A stretch of 64,000 nt of DNA from Anaerolinea sp. (GCA_020723805.1 DYID01000009.1:62001-126000), one strand, 5' to 3'; shown: positions 32,803 through 43,081, numbered from the stretch's first letter. Translations and numbers: made by a program. The notes: a model not told the origin generated them from the sequence alone.

Positions 32803-34488
32803 ATGAAAAAAACAGGCGCAGAAATTTTGTGGGAGTGTGTGGTGCGGGAGGGGGTGGAGGTGGTGTTCGGCTACCCCGGCGGCGCGAACATGCCCATCTA
32901 CGATGCCATGTTGAACTATCCGATTCATCATGTGTTGGTGCGTCACGAGCAAGGGGCGGCGCACATGGCGGATGGATACGCGCGCGCCTCGGGCAAGGTG
33001 GGCATGGCGCTGGCGACTTCGGGACCGGGCGCGACGAATCTCGTGACGGGTATCGCCACGGCGATGATGGATTCGGTGCCGGTGGTCTTCGTGACGGGTC
33101 AGGTCGCGGCGCATTTGATCGGCGGAGACGCGTTCCAGGAAACCGACGTGACGGGCATCACCCTGCCGATTACCAAGCACAACTATCTGGTGACCCGCGC
33201 CGATGAAATTGCCGAGGTGGTGCGCGAAGCGTTTTACATTGCTCGCAGCGGACGCCCGGGTCCCGTGCTGATTGACATTTGCAAGAACGCGCAGGTGGAA
33301 CAGACCGAGTTCGTTTACCCGGAGAGCATCAGGCTGCCCGGCTATCAGCCGGTCACCCGCGCCCCGTCCGACGCTTTGGAGCGCGCCGCGCAATTAATCG
33401 AGCGCGCGCAGCGTCCGGTGATTCTGTGCGGGCATGGCGTGTTGATTTCGGGCGCGGAGGAGGCGCTCATGCACTTCGCGGTCAAGACGCAGACGCCGGT
33501 TGCCAGTACGCTGTTGGGGCTGGGGGCGTTCCCCGCTTCGCATCCGCTTTCCCTCGGGATGATGGGCATGCACGGCGAGGTTCACACCAACCTGGCGATT
33601 CAAAACGCGGACCTGCTGCTGGCGTTCGGTATGCGCTTCGACGACCGCGTAACGGGCGCGCTCAAAGCCTACGCGCCGCGGGCGAAGAAAATTCACATCG
33701 AGATTGACCCGTCCGAAGTCCACAAGAACGTGGCGGTGGACGTGCCGCTCATCGGCGACTTGAAGACCGTATTGCACGATCTGATCCCGCTGGTGGGGGA
33801 ATACGATCACGATGAATGGCTGAAGACCATCGCAGCGTGGAAAGCCGAAGCGGACGCGCGCTCGATCATGAACTGGTCTCACGACGACAAGCTCTACGTG
33901 GCGCATCTCATCACGGACATTTGGAAAGCCACCGACGGAAACGCAATTGTGGCGACGGATGTCGGTCAACATCAAATGTGGACGGCGCAATATTACGCGC
34001 TCGAAAAACCGCATCGCTGGCTTTCTTCGGGCGGGGCGGGGACGATGGGCTACGGTCTGCCTGCCGCGCTGGGGGCATGGTTCGCGCACAAGGACGAGGA
34101 GATTTGGGTGGTGGCGGGCGATGGCGGCTTTCAAATGACACAGGCGGAACTTTCCACCGTTGTGCAGGAAGGCGCGAATCTGAAAATCGCCATCATGAAC
34201 AACCACTTCCTCGGCATGGTGCGTCAGTGGCAGGAGTTCTTCTTTGAGAAGCGCTATTCGGGCGTCCACATGAAGACTCCCGATTTCGTCAAGATTGCCG
34301 AAGCGCATGGAATCCCCGGACGACGCGTGACGACTCGCGCCGAAGTGGACGACGCCATCGCCTGGGCGCGCCGCACCGAAGGACCGGCGCTGCTGGAGTT
34401 TCTCGTGGAGCAGGAAGACGCCGTCTATCCGATGGTGCCCGCCGGGGCGGCGCTGGATCAGATGCTGCAAAGACCGGTGAGGGCGTAA
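32803..34488 (+). CDS. ilvB: Acetolactate synthase, catalytic subunit
   Basis: ThDP enzyme condensing pyruvate with pyruvate or 2-ketobutyrate. 561 residues. Seen: catalytic Glu in [28 protein letters not shown] region, and the ThDP/Mg motif [12 protein letters not shown]...[10 protein letters not shown]. Start at 32803 with AAGGAGAGAGA; in-frame upstream codons belong to the repeat. The stop codon TAA is the first unit of the next heptad array. Pairs with ilvN downstream. Confidence 0.95.
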   Translation: MKKTGAEILWECVVREGVEVVFGYPGGANMPIYDAMLNYPIHHVLVRHEQGAAHMADGYARASGKVGMALATSGPGATNLVTGIATAMMDSVPVVFVTGQVAAHLIGGDAFQETDVTGITLPITKHNYLVTRADEIAEVVREAFYIARSGRPGPVLIDICKNAQVEQTEFVYPESIRLPGYQPVTRAPSDALERAAQLIERAQRPVILCGHGVLISGAEEALMHFAVKTQTPVASTLLGLGAFPASHPLSLGMMGMHGEVHTNLAIQNADLLLAFGMRFDDRVTGALKAYAPRAKKIHIEIDPSEVHKNVAVDVPLIGDLKTVLHDLIPLVGEYDHDEWLKTIAAWKAEADARSIMNWSHDDKLYVAHLITDIWKATDGNAIVATDVGQHQMWTAQYYALEKPHRWLSSGGAGTMGYGLPAALGAWFAHKDEEIWVVAGDGGFQMTQAELSTVVQEGANLKIAIMNNHFLGMVRQWQEFFFEKRYSGVHMKTPDFVKIAEAHGIPGRRVTTRAEVDDAIAWARRTEGPALLEFLVEQEDAVYPMVPAGAALDQMLQRPVRA

Positions 34489-34566
34489 TTACCAATTACC
34501 AGTTACCAGTTACCACCTACCAGTTACCCATGAGAAACCATCGAGATTGGTAAATGGTAATTGCAG
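34486..34566. repeat. Heptad array and inverted arm between ilvB and ilvN
   Basis: TAATTAC (containing the ilvB stop), CAATTAC, CAGTTAC, CAGTTAC, CACCTAC, CAGTTAC at 34486-34527; a complementary arm TTGGTAAATGGTAATTG near 34547-34563, so the spacer can form a hairpin in the mRNA. Confidence 0.85.
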
Positions 34567-34581
34567 AAACGGAGAATGAAT

Positions 34582-35136
34582 ATGAATCACACCTTCATTG
34601 CATTGGTCGAAAACAAACCAGGCGTGCTGAACCGCGTGGCTTCGCTGTTTCGCCGCCGTAATTTCAACATCGAGTCGCTGGCGGTGGGGCGCACCGAGAA
34701 ACCCGATGTCTCGCGCATGACCATCGTGGTGGACTGCCCCAACGGCGAGATGGACGCGCACAAGATCGAAGCCAACCTGTACAAACTGGTCAACGTGATT
34801 GACGTGCAGGACGTGACGCATCAGCCCGCCGTGACGCGCGACCTTGCCCTGATCAAAGTGAGGGTGTCGCCCGAAAGGCGCGCCGAGGTCAACAGCCTGG
34901 CTGAAATTTTCCGCGCCCGCATCGTGGACGTGGCGGCGGACTCGGTCATCGTGGAAATCACCGGCACCGAGGACAAGATCGAAGGCATGATCGAGTTGCT
35001 GCGTCCCATCGGCATCGTGGAGATGGTGCGCACGGGACAGGTTGCCATGACGCGCGGCGTCAATGACGGTGTGCGCCGTGTTCCGATGAGCGCCAACCGC
35101 CTGGAAATGTATGAGGCGGCGGAAATGCTGCCGTGA
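34582..35136 (+). CDS. ilvN: Acetolactate synthase, regulatory subunit
   Basis: ACT-domain subunit that binds valine and restrains IlvB. 184 residues: HTFIALVENKPGVLNRVASL, FRRRNFNIESLAVGRTE for the ACT domain, and the C-terminal half PAVTRDLALIKVRV...IEGMIELLRPIGIVEMVRTG. GGAGA stands 6 bases before ATG 34582; ATG 34576 would add two residues. Typical long (about 160-190 aa) form with both ACT-like domains. Confidence 0.94.
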   Translation: MNHTFIALVENKPGVLNRVASLFRRRNFNIESLAVGRTEKPDVSRMTIVVDCPNGEMDAHKIEANLYKLVNVIDVQDVTHQPAVTRDLALIKVRVSPERRAEVNSLAEIFRARIVDVAADSVIVEITGTEDKIEGMIELLRPIGIVEMVRTGQVAMTRGVNDGVRRVPMSANRLEMYEAAEMLP

Positions 35137-35141
35137 GGAGG

Positions 35142-35183
35142 TTGGTAATTGGTAATTGGCGATTGGCGAACGGAGATTGAAAT
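35142..35183. repeat. Heptad array after ilvN
   Basis: TTGGTAA, TTGGTAA, TTGGCGA, TTGGCGA, ACGGAGA, TTGAAAT starting six bases after the ilvN stop. Confidence 0.8.
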
Positions 35184-35320
35184 CTTGCTTTGCGAAAGGT
35201 AACGGCGAATAAACGAACGCGCGCTTAAAACATTTCAGACGATGGAAGCGCAGGAGACGTTCTCTTGCGTCTGACGGTTGACACCTGGGCGTGCGCACAT
35301 CCCAAAAAGGAGAGTTGATT

Positions 35321-36376
35321 ATGGCAAAGATCAATTTTGGCGGCGTGGAAGAGGAAGTTGTGACGCGCGAGGAATTTTCGCTCGAAAGAGCGCGTGAGGT
35401 GTTGAAGAACGAGGTCGTGGCGGTGATCGGGTACGGCGTGCAGGGACCGGCGCAGGCGATGAACATGCGCGATAACGGCATCAACGTCATCGTCGGTCAG
35501 CGCGCCGGCACGAAGAATTGGGAGAAGGCGCTGGCAGACGGCTGGGTGCCGGGCGAGACGCTCTTTTCCATCGAAGAAGCCGCCGAACGCGGCACGATTG
35601 TCCAGTATCTGCTTTCGGATGCCGGTCAGCGCAGTCAGTGGAGCAGGATTGTGGAATGCCTGAACGAAGGCGATATGCTCTACTTCTCGCACGGTTTTTC
35701 TGTGACGTACAAAGAGGATACCGGCGTCGTCCCGCCGCCGAACGTGGACGTGGCGCTGGTGGCGCCCAAAGGTTCCGGCACGAGCGTGCGGCGTAACTTC
35801 CTGGCGGGAAGCGGCATCAATGCCAGTTTCGCCGTTCACCAGGATTACACCGGGCGGGCATGGGAGCGGACGGTCGCGCTCGGCATTGCCATTGGCGCGG
35901 GCTATCTCTTCCCGACCACCTTCCAAAACGAGGTGTTCAGCGATTTGACCGGCGAGCGCGGCGTCTTGATGGGCGCACTGGCGGGCGTGATGGAAGCGCA
36001 GTACAACGAACTCCGCAAGCATGGTCACAGCCCCAGCGAAGCGTTCAACGAGACAGTGGAGGAACTCACCCAGTCGCTCATCCGCCTGGTGGGCGAAAAC
36101 GGCATGGACTGGATGTATGCCAACTGTTCCACCACTGCCCAGCGCGGCGCGCTCGATTGGAAGAACCGCTTCCGCGACGCGGTGGCGCCGGTCTTCGAGG
36201 AACTCTATGAGCGCGTCGCCGACGGCACGGAAGCCCGCATTACCCTGGAAGCCAACTCCCGCCCCGATTACCGCGAACAACTCGAAAAGGAACTGGCGGA
36301 AATGCGCAATTCGGAAATGTGGCAAGCCGGCGCGGCGGTGCGGGCGCTGCGACCGGAGAATTGGAAGATACAGTAA
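35321..36376 (+). CDS. ilvC: Ketol-acid reductoisomerase
   Basis: Isomerises and reduces acetolactate/acetohydroxybutyrate with NAD(P)H and Mg. 351 residues, class I. Seen: dinucleotide fold VIGYGVQGPAQAMNMRDNGI; metal/active-site region PKGSGTSVRR, AIGAGYLFPTTFQNEVFSDL (acidic ligand), GVMEAQYNELRKHGHSPSEA. The N-terminal motif NMRDNGINVIVGQR resembles the form found in eukaryotes and Bacteroidota more than the short actinobacterial form. Start at 35321 with AAGGAGAG; the stop lies inside a CAGTGAG heptad array. Confidence 0.94.
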   Translation: MAKINFGGVEEEVVTREEFSLERAREVLKNEVVAVIGYGVQGPAQAMNMRDNGINVIVGQRAGTKNWEKALADGWVPGETLFSIEEAAERGTIVQYLLSDAGQRSQWSRIVECLNEGDMLYFSHGFSVTYKEDTGVVPPPNVDVALVAPKGSGTSVRRNFLAGSGINASFAVHQDYTGRAWERTVALGIAIGAGYLFPTTFQNEVFSDLTGERGVLMGALAGVMEAQYNELRKHGHSPSEAFNETVEELTQSLIRLVGENGMDWMYANCSTTAQRGALDWKNRFRDAVAPVFEELYERVADGTEARITLEANSRPDYREQLEKELAEMRNSEMWQAGAAVRALRPENWKIQ

Positions 36377-36412
36377 TCAGTGAGCAGTGATCAGTGAGCA
36401 GTGAGCAGTGAC
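36371..36412. repeat. Heptad array over the ilvC stop codon
   Basis: CAGTAAT (with the ilvC stop), CAGTGAG, CAGTGAT, CAGTGAG, CAGTGAG, CAGTGAC: six units in register. Confidence 0.9.
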
Positions 36413-36430
36413 GAGTTTGGAGAAGCGAAG

Positions 36431-38089
36431 ATGACCAGTTATATAAAAATCTTTGATACAACCCTGAGAGACGGCGAACAATCGCCCGGCGCGACGATGA
36501 CCTCTGCTGAAAAATTGGAAGTGGCGCGCGCGCTGGCGCGGATGGGGGTGGACATTATCGAGGCGGGATTCCCAGCCGCCTCACCCGACGACCTGGAAGC
36601 CGTCCGCAGAATTGCGCTCGAAGTGGGCAACCCGCCTCGAGGCGCCGCCCTGAGCGAGTCGAAGGGTCAGCCTGATGCGAGAGTCCCCGTCATCGCGGGG
36701 CTGGCGCGGGCGAACAAGTCCGACATAGACAAGGCGTGGGAAGCGGTCAAAGAAGCGCAGAAGCCGCGCATCCACACCTTCCTTGCCACCTCGCCAATCC
36801 ACATGAAGCACAAATTGAAGATGGACCCCGAGGAGGTCGTCCAGCGCGTGGCGGAGATGGTGGCTTATGCACGCTCGCTCTGCGCCGATGTGGAGTTCAG
36901 CCCGGAGGACGCTGGGCGTTCCGATCCCGAATTTTTGTACGTCGTGCTGGGCGAAGCCATCAAGGCAGGTGCGACCACGCTCAACATCCCCGATACGGTG
37001 GGCTACACCACGCCCGATGAATTCTACAAATTGATTGACGGCATCATCAAAAACACGCCGGGCATGCACGAGGGCATCACTGTCTCGGTGCATTGCCACG
37101 ACGACCTGGGTCTCGCCACCGCCAACACGCTGGCGGGAATCCGCGCCGGGGCGCGTCAGGCGGAGGTGACGGTCAACGGCATCGGCGAACGCGCCGGCAA
37201 CACCTCGCTCGAGGAAGTGGTGATGGCGCTCAAGACGCGGCACGCGGTCTTCGGTCTCGAAACGGGGATTGACACAAAGCAGATTGCGCGCGTCAGCAAA
37301 CTCGTCAGCAATTACACGGGTATCCCGGTACAGCCGAACAAAGCCATTGTCGGGGCGAACGCCTTCGCGCACGAGGCGGGCATCCATCAGGATGGTATGC
37401 TCAAACACAACCTCACTTACGAAATCATGCGCCCCGAAGACGTGGGCGTGAGTCAGTCCAAACTCGTGCTCGGCAAACACTCGGGACGACATGCGCTTCG
37501 CACCCGTCTGGCGGAGATGGGATACTCGCTCGACGAAGCCGAACTCGACCTGGCGTTTGCCCGCTTCAAGGAATTGGCGGACCGCAAGAAGGTCATCACC
37601 AACGCCGACCTCGAAGCGCTCATCGCCGACGAATTCTACCGCCCGCGCGACGTGTATCATCTCGACGGTTTGCAGGTGGCTTGCGGCACGCTGGGCATGC
37701 CTACCGCCACGGTGCGTTTGCGCGGTCCTGACGGCAAAATTCACGTTCACGCCACCACCGGCACCGGTCCAGTGGACGCCACCTACAAGGCGATTGACCA
37801 TATCGTCAAAACGCCAAATACCCTGCTGGAATTCAACATCCATGCCATCACCGAAGGCATAGACGCGCTCGGCGAGGTGACGGTGCGCATTCAGGGCGAA
37901 AACGGACTGCACACCATGGACGCGCAAAGCGAAATCGAACATCCGCGCGTCTTCGGCGGTCACGGCGCGGATACCGACATCATCGTCGCCAGCGCTAAAG
38001 CCTACCTCAACGCCCTCAACAAACTCATCATTGCCAGGACCGAAGGCGTCGAAGCGCGCCAGCACGATTATGGCGTGATGCTGGGATGA
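36431..38089 (+). CDS. leuA: 2-isopropylmalate synthase
   Basis: Condenses 2-ketoisovalerate with acetyl-CoA, first step to leucine. 552 residues: [15 protein letters not shown], the metal-site HCHDDLG (after ITVSV), [18 protein letters not shown], and the C-terminal regulatory LeuA dimer domain ([20 protein letters not shown]). An unusual insert of about 18 residues, [18 protein letters not shown] near 67-84, is encoded by palindromic sequence (36630-36685, with CCCTGAGCGAGTCGAAGGG). The insert interrupts the stretch ahead of [14 protein letters not shown] and keeps frame. Start at 36431. Confidence 0.94.
   Translation: MTSYIKIFDTTLRDGEQSPGATMTSAEKLEVARALARMGVDIIEAGFPAASPDDLEAVRRIALEVGNPPRGAALSESKGQPDARVPVIAGLARANKSDIDKAWEAVKEAQKPRIHTFLATSPIHMKHKLKMDPEEVVQRVAEMVAYARSLCADVEFSPEDAGRSDPEFLYVVLGEAIKAGATTLNIPDTVGYTTPDEFYKLIDGIIKNTPGMHEGITVSVHCHDDLGLATANTLAGIRAGARQAEVTVNGIGERAGNTSLEEVVMALKTRHAVFGLETGIDTKQIARVSKLVSNYTGIPVQPNKAIVGANAFAHEAGIHQDGMLKHNLTYEIMRPEDVGVSQSKLVLGKHSGRHALRTRLAEMGYSLDEAELDLAFARFKELADRKKVITNADLEALIADEFYRPRDVYHLDGLQVACGTLGMPTATVRLRGPDGKIHVHATTGTGPVDATYKAIDHIVKTPNTLLEFNIHAITEGIDALGEVTVRIQGENGLHTMDAQSEIEHPRVFGGHGADTDIIVASAKAYLNALNKLIIARTEGVEARQHDYGVMLG
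36630..36685. repeat. In-frame palindromic insert in leuA
   Basis: GCCTCGAGGC (36634-36643) plus CCCTGAGCGAGTCGAAGGG (36648-36666); adds about 18 residues to LeuA. Confidence 0.65.
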
Positions 38090-38118
38090 AGAAAGGAATG
38101 AATTAGGAAGGATGAAGG

Positions 38119-38286
38119 ATGAAAGAAGAAAATGAAAATTTAGACGCCGTCCAATCGCATTGCTTCGACCCGTTCCCCGAACCGCAGACCGTTCCCTCCG
38201 GCTGGGATGTCAGCGTTTTCTATGCCGCTCCCTCCGCGGCTTCTTCCTCTGAAACAAAATTATTGAGCGAAGCAGAATCCTGCTGA
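38119..38286 (+). CDS. Possible 55-residue protein between leuA and leuC
   Basis: Small frame from ATG 38119 to TGA 38284-38286: MKEENENLDAVQSHCFDPFP, then EPQTVPSGWDVSVFYAA and an Ala/Ser-rich end. AAGGATG upstream serves poorly as ribosome site since it belongs to an AAGGATG heptad run (38094-38120). Aromatic- and proline-rich middle looks protein-like, but no homologue is known to me. Could be a relic. Confidence 0.35.
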   Translation: MKEENENLDAVQSHCFDPFPEPQTVPSGWDVSVFYAAPSAASSSETKLLSEAESC

Positions 38287-38290
38287 CCTC

Positions 38291-38325
38291 AACAAATTAC
38301 CAATCACCAATTACCACTTACCAAT
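38291..38325. repeat. Heptad array before leuC
   Basis: AACAAAT, TACCAAT, CACCAAT, TACCACT, TACCAAT, ending four bases before the leuC ATG, where a ribosome site would be expected. Confidence 0.85.
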
Positions 38326-38328
38326 CCC

Positions 38329-39729
38329 ATGCCCAAAACTCTCTTCGATAAAATCTGGGACTCCCACGTCGTCGCGGAGCAGCCCGATTCTCCCGCCATC
38401 CTCTACATTGACCTGCACCTCGTCCACGAGGTGACCTCGCCGCAGGCGTTCACGGGTCTGCGTCAGCGCGGGTTGAAAGTCCGCCGCCCCGACAGGACCC
38501 TCGCCACGCTGGACCATTCCATCCCAACCACCCCGCCCGATGTTCCGATGGCAGATGCGCTGGCTGCCGCGCAAATCAAACAAATGGAAATGAATGCGGC
38601 GGAATTCGGAATCCCCCTCTACGGCATGGACAGCCCGCAGCGCGGCATCGTCCACGTCATCGGTCCCGAATTGGGGCGCACCCAGCCCGGCATGACCATC
38701 GTCTGCGGTGACAGTCACACCGCCACGCACGGCGCGTTCGGCGCGCTGGCTTTCGGCATCGGCACCTCCGAGGTCGAGCATGTGCTGGCGACCCAGTGCC
38801 TCCTCCAGCGCAAGCCGAAAACCTGCGAAGTCCGCGTGGAAGGCAAACTCAAGCCTGGCGTGACCGCCAAAGACATCATCCTCGCGCTGATTGCCAAAAT
38901 CGGCGTCGGCGGCGGGACGGGACACGTTTTCGAATACACGGGCGAAGCCATTCGCGGGCTTTCAATGGAAGAACGCATGACCATTTGCAACATGTCCATC
39001 GAAGGCGGTGCACGCGCGGGCATGATCGCCCCCGACGACACCACCTTTGAATACCTCTACGGGCGCGAATTCGCCCCCAAAGGCGCAGACTGGGACAAAG
39101 CCGTCGCCAAATGGAAAACGCTTCCTTCCGACGAAGGCGCGGTTTACGACCGCACTGTCACGCTCGACGCCTCGTCGCTCGAACCGATGATCACCTACGG
39201 CACCAACCCCGGCATGGGCATGAGAATCACCGACCGCATCCCCGCCGTCGAATCGTTCGGCGACGCCGCGCAAAAATCCGCCTTTGAAAAAGCCATGACC
39301 TACATGGGACTCCAGCCCGGTCAATCCCTGCTCGGTCACAAAGTGGACGTGGTCTTCATCGGCTCTTGCACCAACTCGCGCATCTCCGATTTGCGCCTCG
39401 CCGCATCCCTCCTCAAAGGGCGCAAGGTGGCAGACGGCACGCGCCTGCTGGTCGTCCCCGGCTCGCAGCACGTCAAGAGACAAGCCGAACAGGAGGGGCT
39501 CGACCGCATCTTCAAGGAAGCGGGCGCGGAATGGCGCGAAGCGGGCTGCAGCATGTGCATCGCCATGAACGGCGACCAACTCCAGCCCGGTCAATATGCC
39601 GTCTCCACCAGCAACCGCAACTTCGAGGGGCGTCAGGGCAAAGGCGGGCGCACCTTCCTCGCCAGCCCCCTCACCGCCGCCGCGACCGCTGTCAACGGGA
39701 AAATCACAGACCCGCGGACGCTTCTATAA
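38329..39729 (+). CDS. leuC: 3-isopropylmalate dehydratase large subunit
   Basis: Aconitase-family Fe-S isomerase, works on 2-isopropylmalate and, in this pathway, on citramalate as well. 466 residues: [26 protein letters not shown], and the three cluster cysteines in GSCTNSRI (about 347) and GCSMCIAMN (about 407 and 410). Immediately before the ATG there is a heptad array instead of a purine-rich ribosome site. Partner leuD follows after 38 bases. Confidence 0.95.
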   Translation: MPKTLFDKIWDSHVVAEQPDSPAILYIDLHLVHEVTSPQAFTGLRQRGLKVRRPDRTLATLDHSIPTTPPDVPMADALAAAQIKQMEMNAAEFGIPLYGMDSPQRGIVHVIGPELGRTQPGMTIVCGDSHTATHGAFGALAFGIGTSEVEHVLATQCLLQRKPKTCEVRVEGKLKPGVTAKDIILALIAKIGVGGGTGHVFEYTGEAIRGLSMEERMTICNMSIEGGARAGMIAPDDTTFEYLYGREFAPKGADWDKAVAKWKTLPSDEGAVYDRTVTLDASSLEPMITYGTNPGMGMRITDRIPAVESFGDAAQKSAFEKAMTYMGLQPGQSLLGHKVDVVFIGSCTNSRISDLRLAASLLKGRKVADGTRLLVVPGSQHVKRQAEQEGLDRIFKEAGAEWREAGCSMCIAMNGDQLQPGQYAVSTSNRNFEGRQGKGGRTFLASPLTAAATAVNGKITDPRTLL

Positions 39730-39767
39730 CGCCTCATCTATAAACAAATCCAAAATCGCAAATTCTT

Positions 39768-40352
39768 ATGCCCCACTTCATCACCCTCACCTCCCGCGTC
39801 GCGCCTCTTCCGGTCAACGACATTGACACCGACCAGATCATCCCTGCGCGCTTCCTCAAGGTCACCGATAAAAACGGTCTCGCCGATGCGCTCTTCTTCA
39901 ACTGGCGTTACAACGACGACGGCTCTCCCAAAGCGGATTTCGCCCTCAACCAGCCCGCCTTCCGCGGCGCGCAAATTCTATTGGCGGGCGACAACTTCGG
40001 GTGCGGGTCGAGCCGTGAACATGCGCCTTGGGCGCTCACTGCCTATGGATTCCGCGCCGTCATCTCCACCTCCTTCGCCGACATCTTCCGCAACAACGCC
40101 CTCAAAAACGGACTGCTTCCCATCCTCGTGGACGGAGCGACTCACAAGATGCTCTTCGACCTGGCGGAAGAAGCGCCTCATGCCGAACTGACAGTTGATC
40201 TTGCCTCCCAAACCGTGACCTTCCCTGGCGGCTCTTTCACCTTCCCGATTGACTCCTTCAACAAGACCTGCCTGCTCAACGGCGTGGACGAACTTGGCTA
40301 CATCCTCGGCTTTGAAGAACAAATTACCAATTACGAATTACGAATGACGTAA
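39768..40352 (+). CDS. leuD: 3-isopropylmalate dehydratase small subunit
   Basis: Swivelling domain of the isomerase. 194 residues: [31 protein letters not shown] with the substrate-contact Ser/Arg, [13 protein letters not shown]. The last residues, [10 protein letters not shown], are encoded by heptads CAAATTA, CCAATTA, CGAATTA, CGAATGA (40321-40348), so the natural end probably was near FEE and the array has extended the protein. Confidence 0.94.
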   Translation: MPHFITLTSRVAPLPVNDIDTDQIIPARFLKVTDKNGLADALFFNWRYNDDGSPKADFALNQPAFRGAQILLAGDNFGCGSSREHAPWALTAYGFRAVISTSFADIFRNNALKNGLLPILVDGATHKMLFDLAEEAPHAELTVDLASQTVTFPGGSFTFPIDSFNKTCLLNGVDELGYILGFEEQITNYELRMT

Positions 40353-40355
40353 TAC
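40321..40355. repeat. Heptad array encoding the LeuD C-terminus
   Basis: CAAATTA, CCAATTA, CGAATTA, CGAATGA, CGTAATA: five units; the leuD stop is in the last. Confidence 0.85.
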
Positions 40356-40364
40356 GGAACGCTT

Positions 40365-41939
40365 ATGTCCCTCATCCAAATCTACGACACCACCCTGCGC
40401 GACGGAACTCAGGCGGAAGGCTTCAACCTTTCGGCAAACGACAAAATCCGCATCGCAAAAAAACTCGATGACATCGGTGTTGCCTTCATCGAGGGCGGCT
40501 GGCCCGGCTCCAACCCCAAAGACGCGGAATTCTTCGAGCGCGCCCGTGACCTCGAATGGAAGCACGCCCTCATCGCGGCGTTTGGCTCCACCTGCCGCGT
40601 CAAAGGCGGACCCGAAGACGACGCCAACATCCAAGCCCTGCTCGACTCGGGCGCGCCCGTTTGCACCCTCTTCGGCAAGACGTGGACTCTGCACGTCAAG
40701 GAAGTTTTGCTTACCACGCTTGAAGATAATCTGCGCATCATCGAACAATCCGTTGCTTATCTCAAAGCCAACGGCAGGCGCGTCATCTACGACGCCGAGC
40801 ACTTCTTCGACGGCTACAAAGCCGACCCTGCCTACGCCATCGAGACGCTCCAGGCTGCCATCCGCGGCGGAGCGGAGATGGTCGTCTTGTGCGACACCAA
40901 CGGCGGGACTCTGCCCTGGGAGGTGGAACGCATCCTTCGCGAGGTTTCGACGGGGCTCAACCCAAGCCCGGCTCTGCCTGTCCCGTTCGGAATCCACACT
41001 CACAATGACGCCGAGTGCGCCGTGGTCAATTCGTTGATTGCCGTCCGCGAAGGCGCAACGCAGGTGCAGGGAACGATCAACGGCGTCGGCGAACGCTGCG
41101 GCAACGCCAACCTGATTTCGGTCATTGCCAACCTCGAACTCAAGATGGGCTACAAGTGCCTGCCGGAGGGCAGTCTCGCCCGGCTGTATGACCTTTCGCA
41201 TTTTGTCTCCGAAGTCGCCAACGTGACCCCCAACGAACATTTGCCCTTCGTCGGCAAATCTGCCTTTGCGCACAAGGGCGGAGTCCACGTGGCAGCCATG
41301 CGGCGCAGCGCCTCCTCCTACCAGCACATTGACCCGGCGCTGGTCGGCAACAAAATGCGCGTGGTGGTCTCGGATCTGTCCGGGCGCGGCAACCTGCTCA
41401 GCAAAGCCGAGGAACACGGCGTCGAAGTGGAGGGCGAGGAGGTCGTGCCGGTCCTGCATGAGGTCAAGGAATTGGAGGCGCGCGGCTTTTCGTTCGAGGC
41501 GGCGGAGGCATCGGTCGCCATCATGCTCAAGCGGCAGGAATACGGCTACCAGCCGCCCTTCGAGTTGATTGATTTCTTCGTCAACGTAGAGCACCGCGAC
41601 AAACGCGGCGTGTTCGCCGAGGCGATGGTCAAAGTCCGCGTGCGGGGCGAAGTGCTGCACACCGCCGCCGAGGGCAACGGACCCGTCAACGCCCTCGACC
41701 TGGCTCTGCGCAAGGCGCTGCTTCCCTACTACCCGCAGATTGCCCATTTCCACTTGTCTGATTACAAAGTGCGCATCCTCGATTCCGAACGCGGCACCGA
41801 AGCCACCACGCGCGTCCTGATTGACACGCGCAACGCCGCCTCCCGCTGGAGCACCGTCGGCGCGGGGACGAACATCATCGAAGCCAGTTGGCGCGCCCTC
41901 GCCGATGCGATGGAGTACGGATTGATGATGGCGCACTAA
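40365..41939 (+). CDS. cimA: (R)-citramalate synthase
   Basis: Condenses pyruvate with acetyl-CoA to citramalate, giving 2-ketobutyrate for isoleucine after LeuCD and LeuB, so threonine deaminase is not required. 524 residues: DTTLRDGTQAEGFNLSANDK, the CimA-type GGWPGSNPKD, YDAEHFFDGYKADP, CDTNGGTLPWEV, metal-site HTHNDAECAVVNS, NGVGERCGNANL; these separate it from LeuA. The C-terminal regulatory domain (about 400-524) suggests isoleucine feedback. The stop lies in the CACTAAT heptad. Confidence 0.94.
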   Translation: MSLIQIYDTTLRDGTQAEGFNLSANDKIRIAKKLDDIGVAFIEGGWPGSNPKDAEFFERARDLEWKHALIAAFGSTCRVKGGPEDDANIQALLDSGAPVCTLFGKTWTLHVKEVLLTTLEDNLRIIEQSVAYLKANGRRVIYDAEHFFDGYKADPAYAIETLQAAIRGGAEMVVLCDTNGGTLPWEVERILREVSTGLNPSPALPVPFGIHTHNDAECAVVNSLIAVREGATQVQGTINGVGERCGNANLISVIANLELKMGYKCLPEGSLARLYDLSHFVSEVANVTPNEHLPFVGKSAFAHKGGVHVAAMRRSASSYQHIDPALVGNKMRVVVSDLSGRGNLLSKAEEHGVEVEGEEVVPVLHEVKELEARGFSFEAAEASVAIMLKRQEYGYQPPFELIDFFVNVEHRDKRGVFAEAMVKVRVRGEVLHTAAEGNGPVNALDLALRKALLPYYPQIAHFHLSDYKVRILDSERGTEATTRVLIDTRNAASRWSTVGAGTNIIEASWRALADAMEYGLMMAH

Positions 41940-41998
41940 TCACCAATTACCAATTACCATCCTCCTCGGTCTCCAGTAAATAGTAATTGGTAATTGGA
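41934..41998. repeat. Heptad arrays forming a hairpin between cimA and leuB
   Basis: CACTAAT (with the cimA stop), CACCAAT, TACCAAT, TACCATC at 41934-41961, and an opposite-strand array TAGTAATTGGTAATTGG at 41981-41997. The arms are complementary over about 16 bases. Confidence 0.85.
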
Positions 41999-42010
41999 CT
42001 ACGGAGAACC

Positions 42011-43069
42011 ATGAACTTCACCATCACCCTCCTCCCCGGCGACGGCATCGGTCCCGAAGTGATTGCGGAAGCCGTGCGCGTGCTGGATGTGGTTGCCGGC
42101 AAATACAATCACCGCTTCAACTTCATCGAGCGTCTGATGGGCGGATGTTCGATTGACCGCTATGGCTCCTCCCTCACCGACGAGACCCTCGCCGATTGCC
42201 AGTCTGCCGACGCGGTACTGCTGGGAGCGGTCGGCGGACCAAAATGGGATGACCCTGCCGCCAAAGACCGACCCGAGCGCGGCTTGCTTGCCCTGCGCAA
42301 GGGATTGGGTGTATTCGCCAATCTGCGCCCGGTGAAGGTATATCCCGCGCTGGCAGATTCGTCCCCGCTCAAGCCCGAACAACTTCAGGGCGTGGATATC
42401 TTGGTCGTGCGCGAACTCACGGGCGGGTTGTACTTCGGTCAGCCCAAGACGCGCGAAACGATGAACGGACGCGTCCGCGCTGTGGACACGCTGGAATACT
42501 ACGATTACGAAATCCGGCGCGTGGTCGAACTCGCCTTCTCATTGGCGAAGGGACGCAGGAAAAAGGTCACCTCGGTGGATAAAGCCAATGTGCTGGAATC
42601 GTCGCGGCTGTGGCGGCAGATTGCCGCGCAAGTGGGCGGGGAAAATCCAGAAGTGGAGTTGGAGCATACGCTGGTGGATACTGCCGCCATGCGCCTCATC
42701 ACTGCTCCCGCCCGCCTGGATGTGGTCGTCACCGAGAATATGTTCGGCGATATCCTCACGGACGAGGCTTCAGTGCTGGCAGGCTCGATGGGGATGCTGC
42801 CTTCCGCCAGTTTGTCGGAATCCGCATTGGGATTGTATGAGCCGGTTCACGGCTCCGCGCCCGATATTGCCGGGCAGGGAATCGCCAACCCGCTGGGCGC
42901 CATCCTTTCGGCGGCGTTGATGCTGCGTCATTCTTTTCACCTCGAGCGCGAGGCGTCCTCCATCGAAAACGCCGTGGATGCCGCCCTCAACGCCGGCTGC
43001 CGCACGGCGGACCTCGGCGGAACGTTGTCAACCCGTCGGATGACGGACGAAATCATTTCACGAATTTAA
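42011..43069 (+). CDS. leuB: 3-isopropylmalate dehydrogenase
   Basis: NAD-dependent oxidative decarboxylation of 3-isopropylmalate (and of methylmalate in the citramalate route). 352 residues: [109 protein letters not shown]. Start at 42011 with CGGAGAACC. Followed by ilvE after 12 bases. Confidence 0.95.
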   Translation: MNFTITLLPGDGIGPEVIAEAVRVLDVVAGKYNHRFNFIERLMGGCSIDRYGSSLTDETLADCQSADAVLLGAVGGPKWDDPAAKDRPERGLLALRKGLGVFANLRPVKVYPALADSSPLKPEQLQGVDILVVRELTGGLYFGQPKTRETMNGRVRAVDTLEYYDYEIRRVVELAFSLAKGRRKKVTSVDKANVLESSRLWRQIAAQVGGENPEVELEHTLVDTAAMRLITAPARLDVVVTENMFGDILTDEASVLAGSMGMLPSASLSESALGLYEPVHGSAPDIAGQGIANPLGAILSAALMLRHSFHLEREASSIENAVDAALNAGCRTADLGGTLSTRRMTDEIISRI

Positions 43070-43081
43070 GGAGAATATCTC

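Noticed and set aside
36371-36412. DnaA boxes or iteron origin
   Set aside because: CAGTGAG units are spacer heptads over a stop codon; no dnaA, parAB or rep gene and no DnaA box (TTATCCACA) nearby.
40338-41936. Minus-strand frame of about 530 codons opposite cimA
   Set aside because: Shadow of cimA, no motifs, no promoter.
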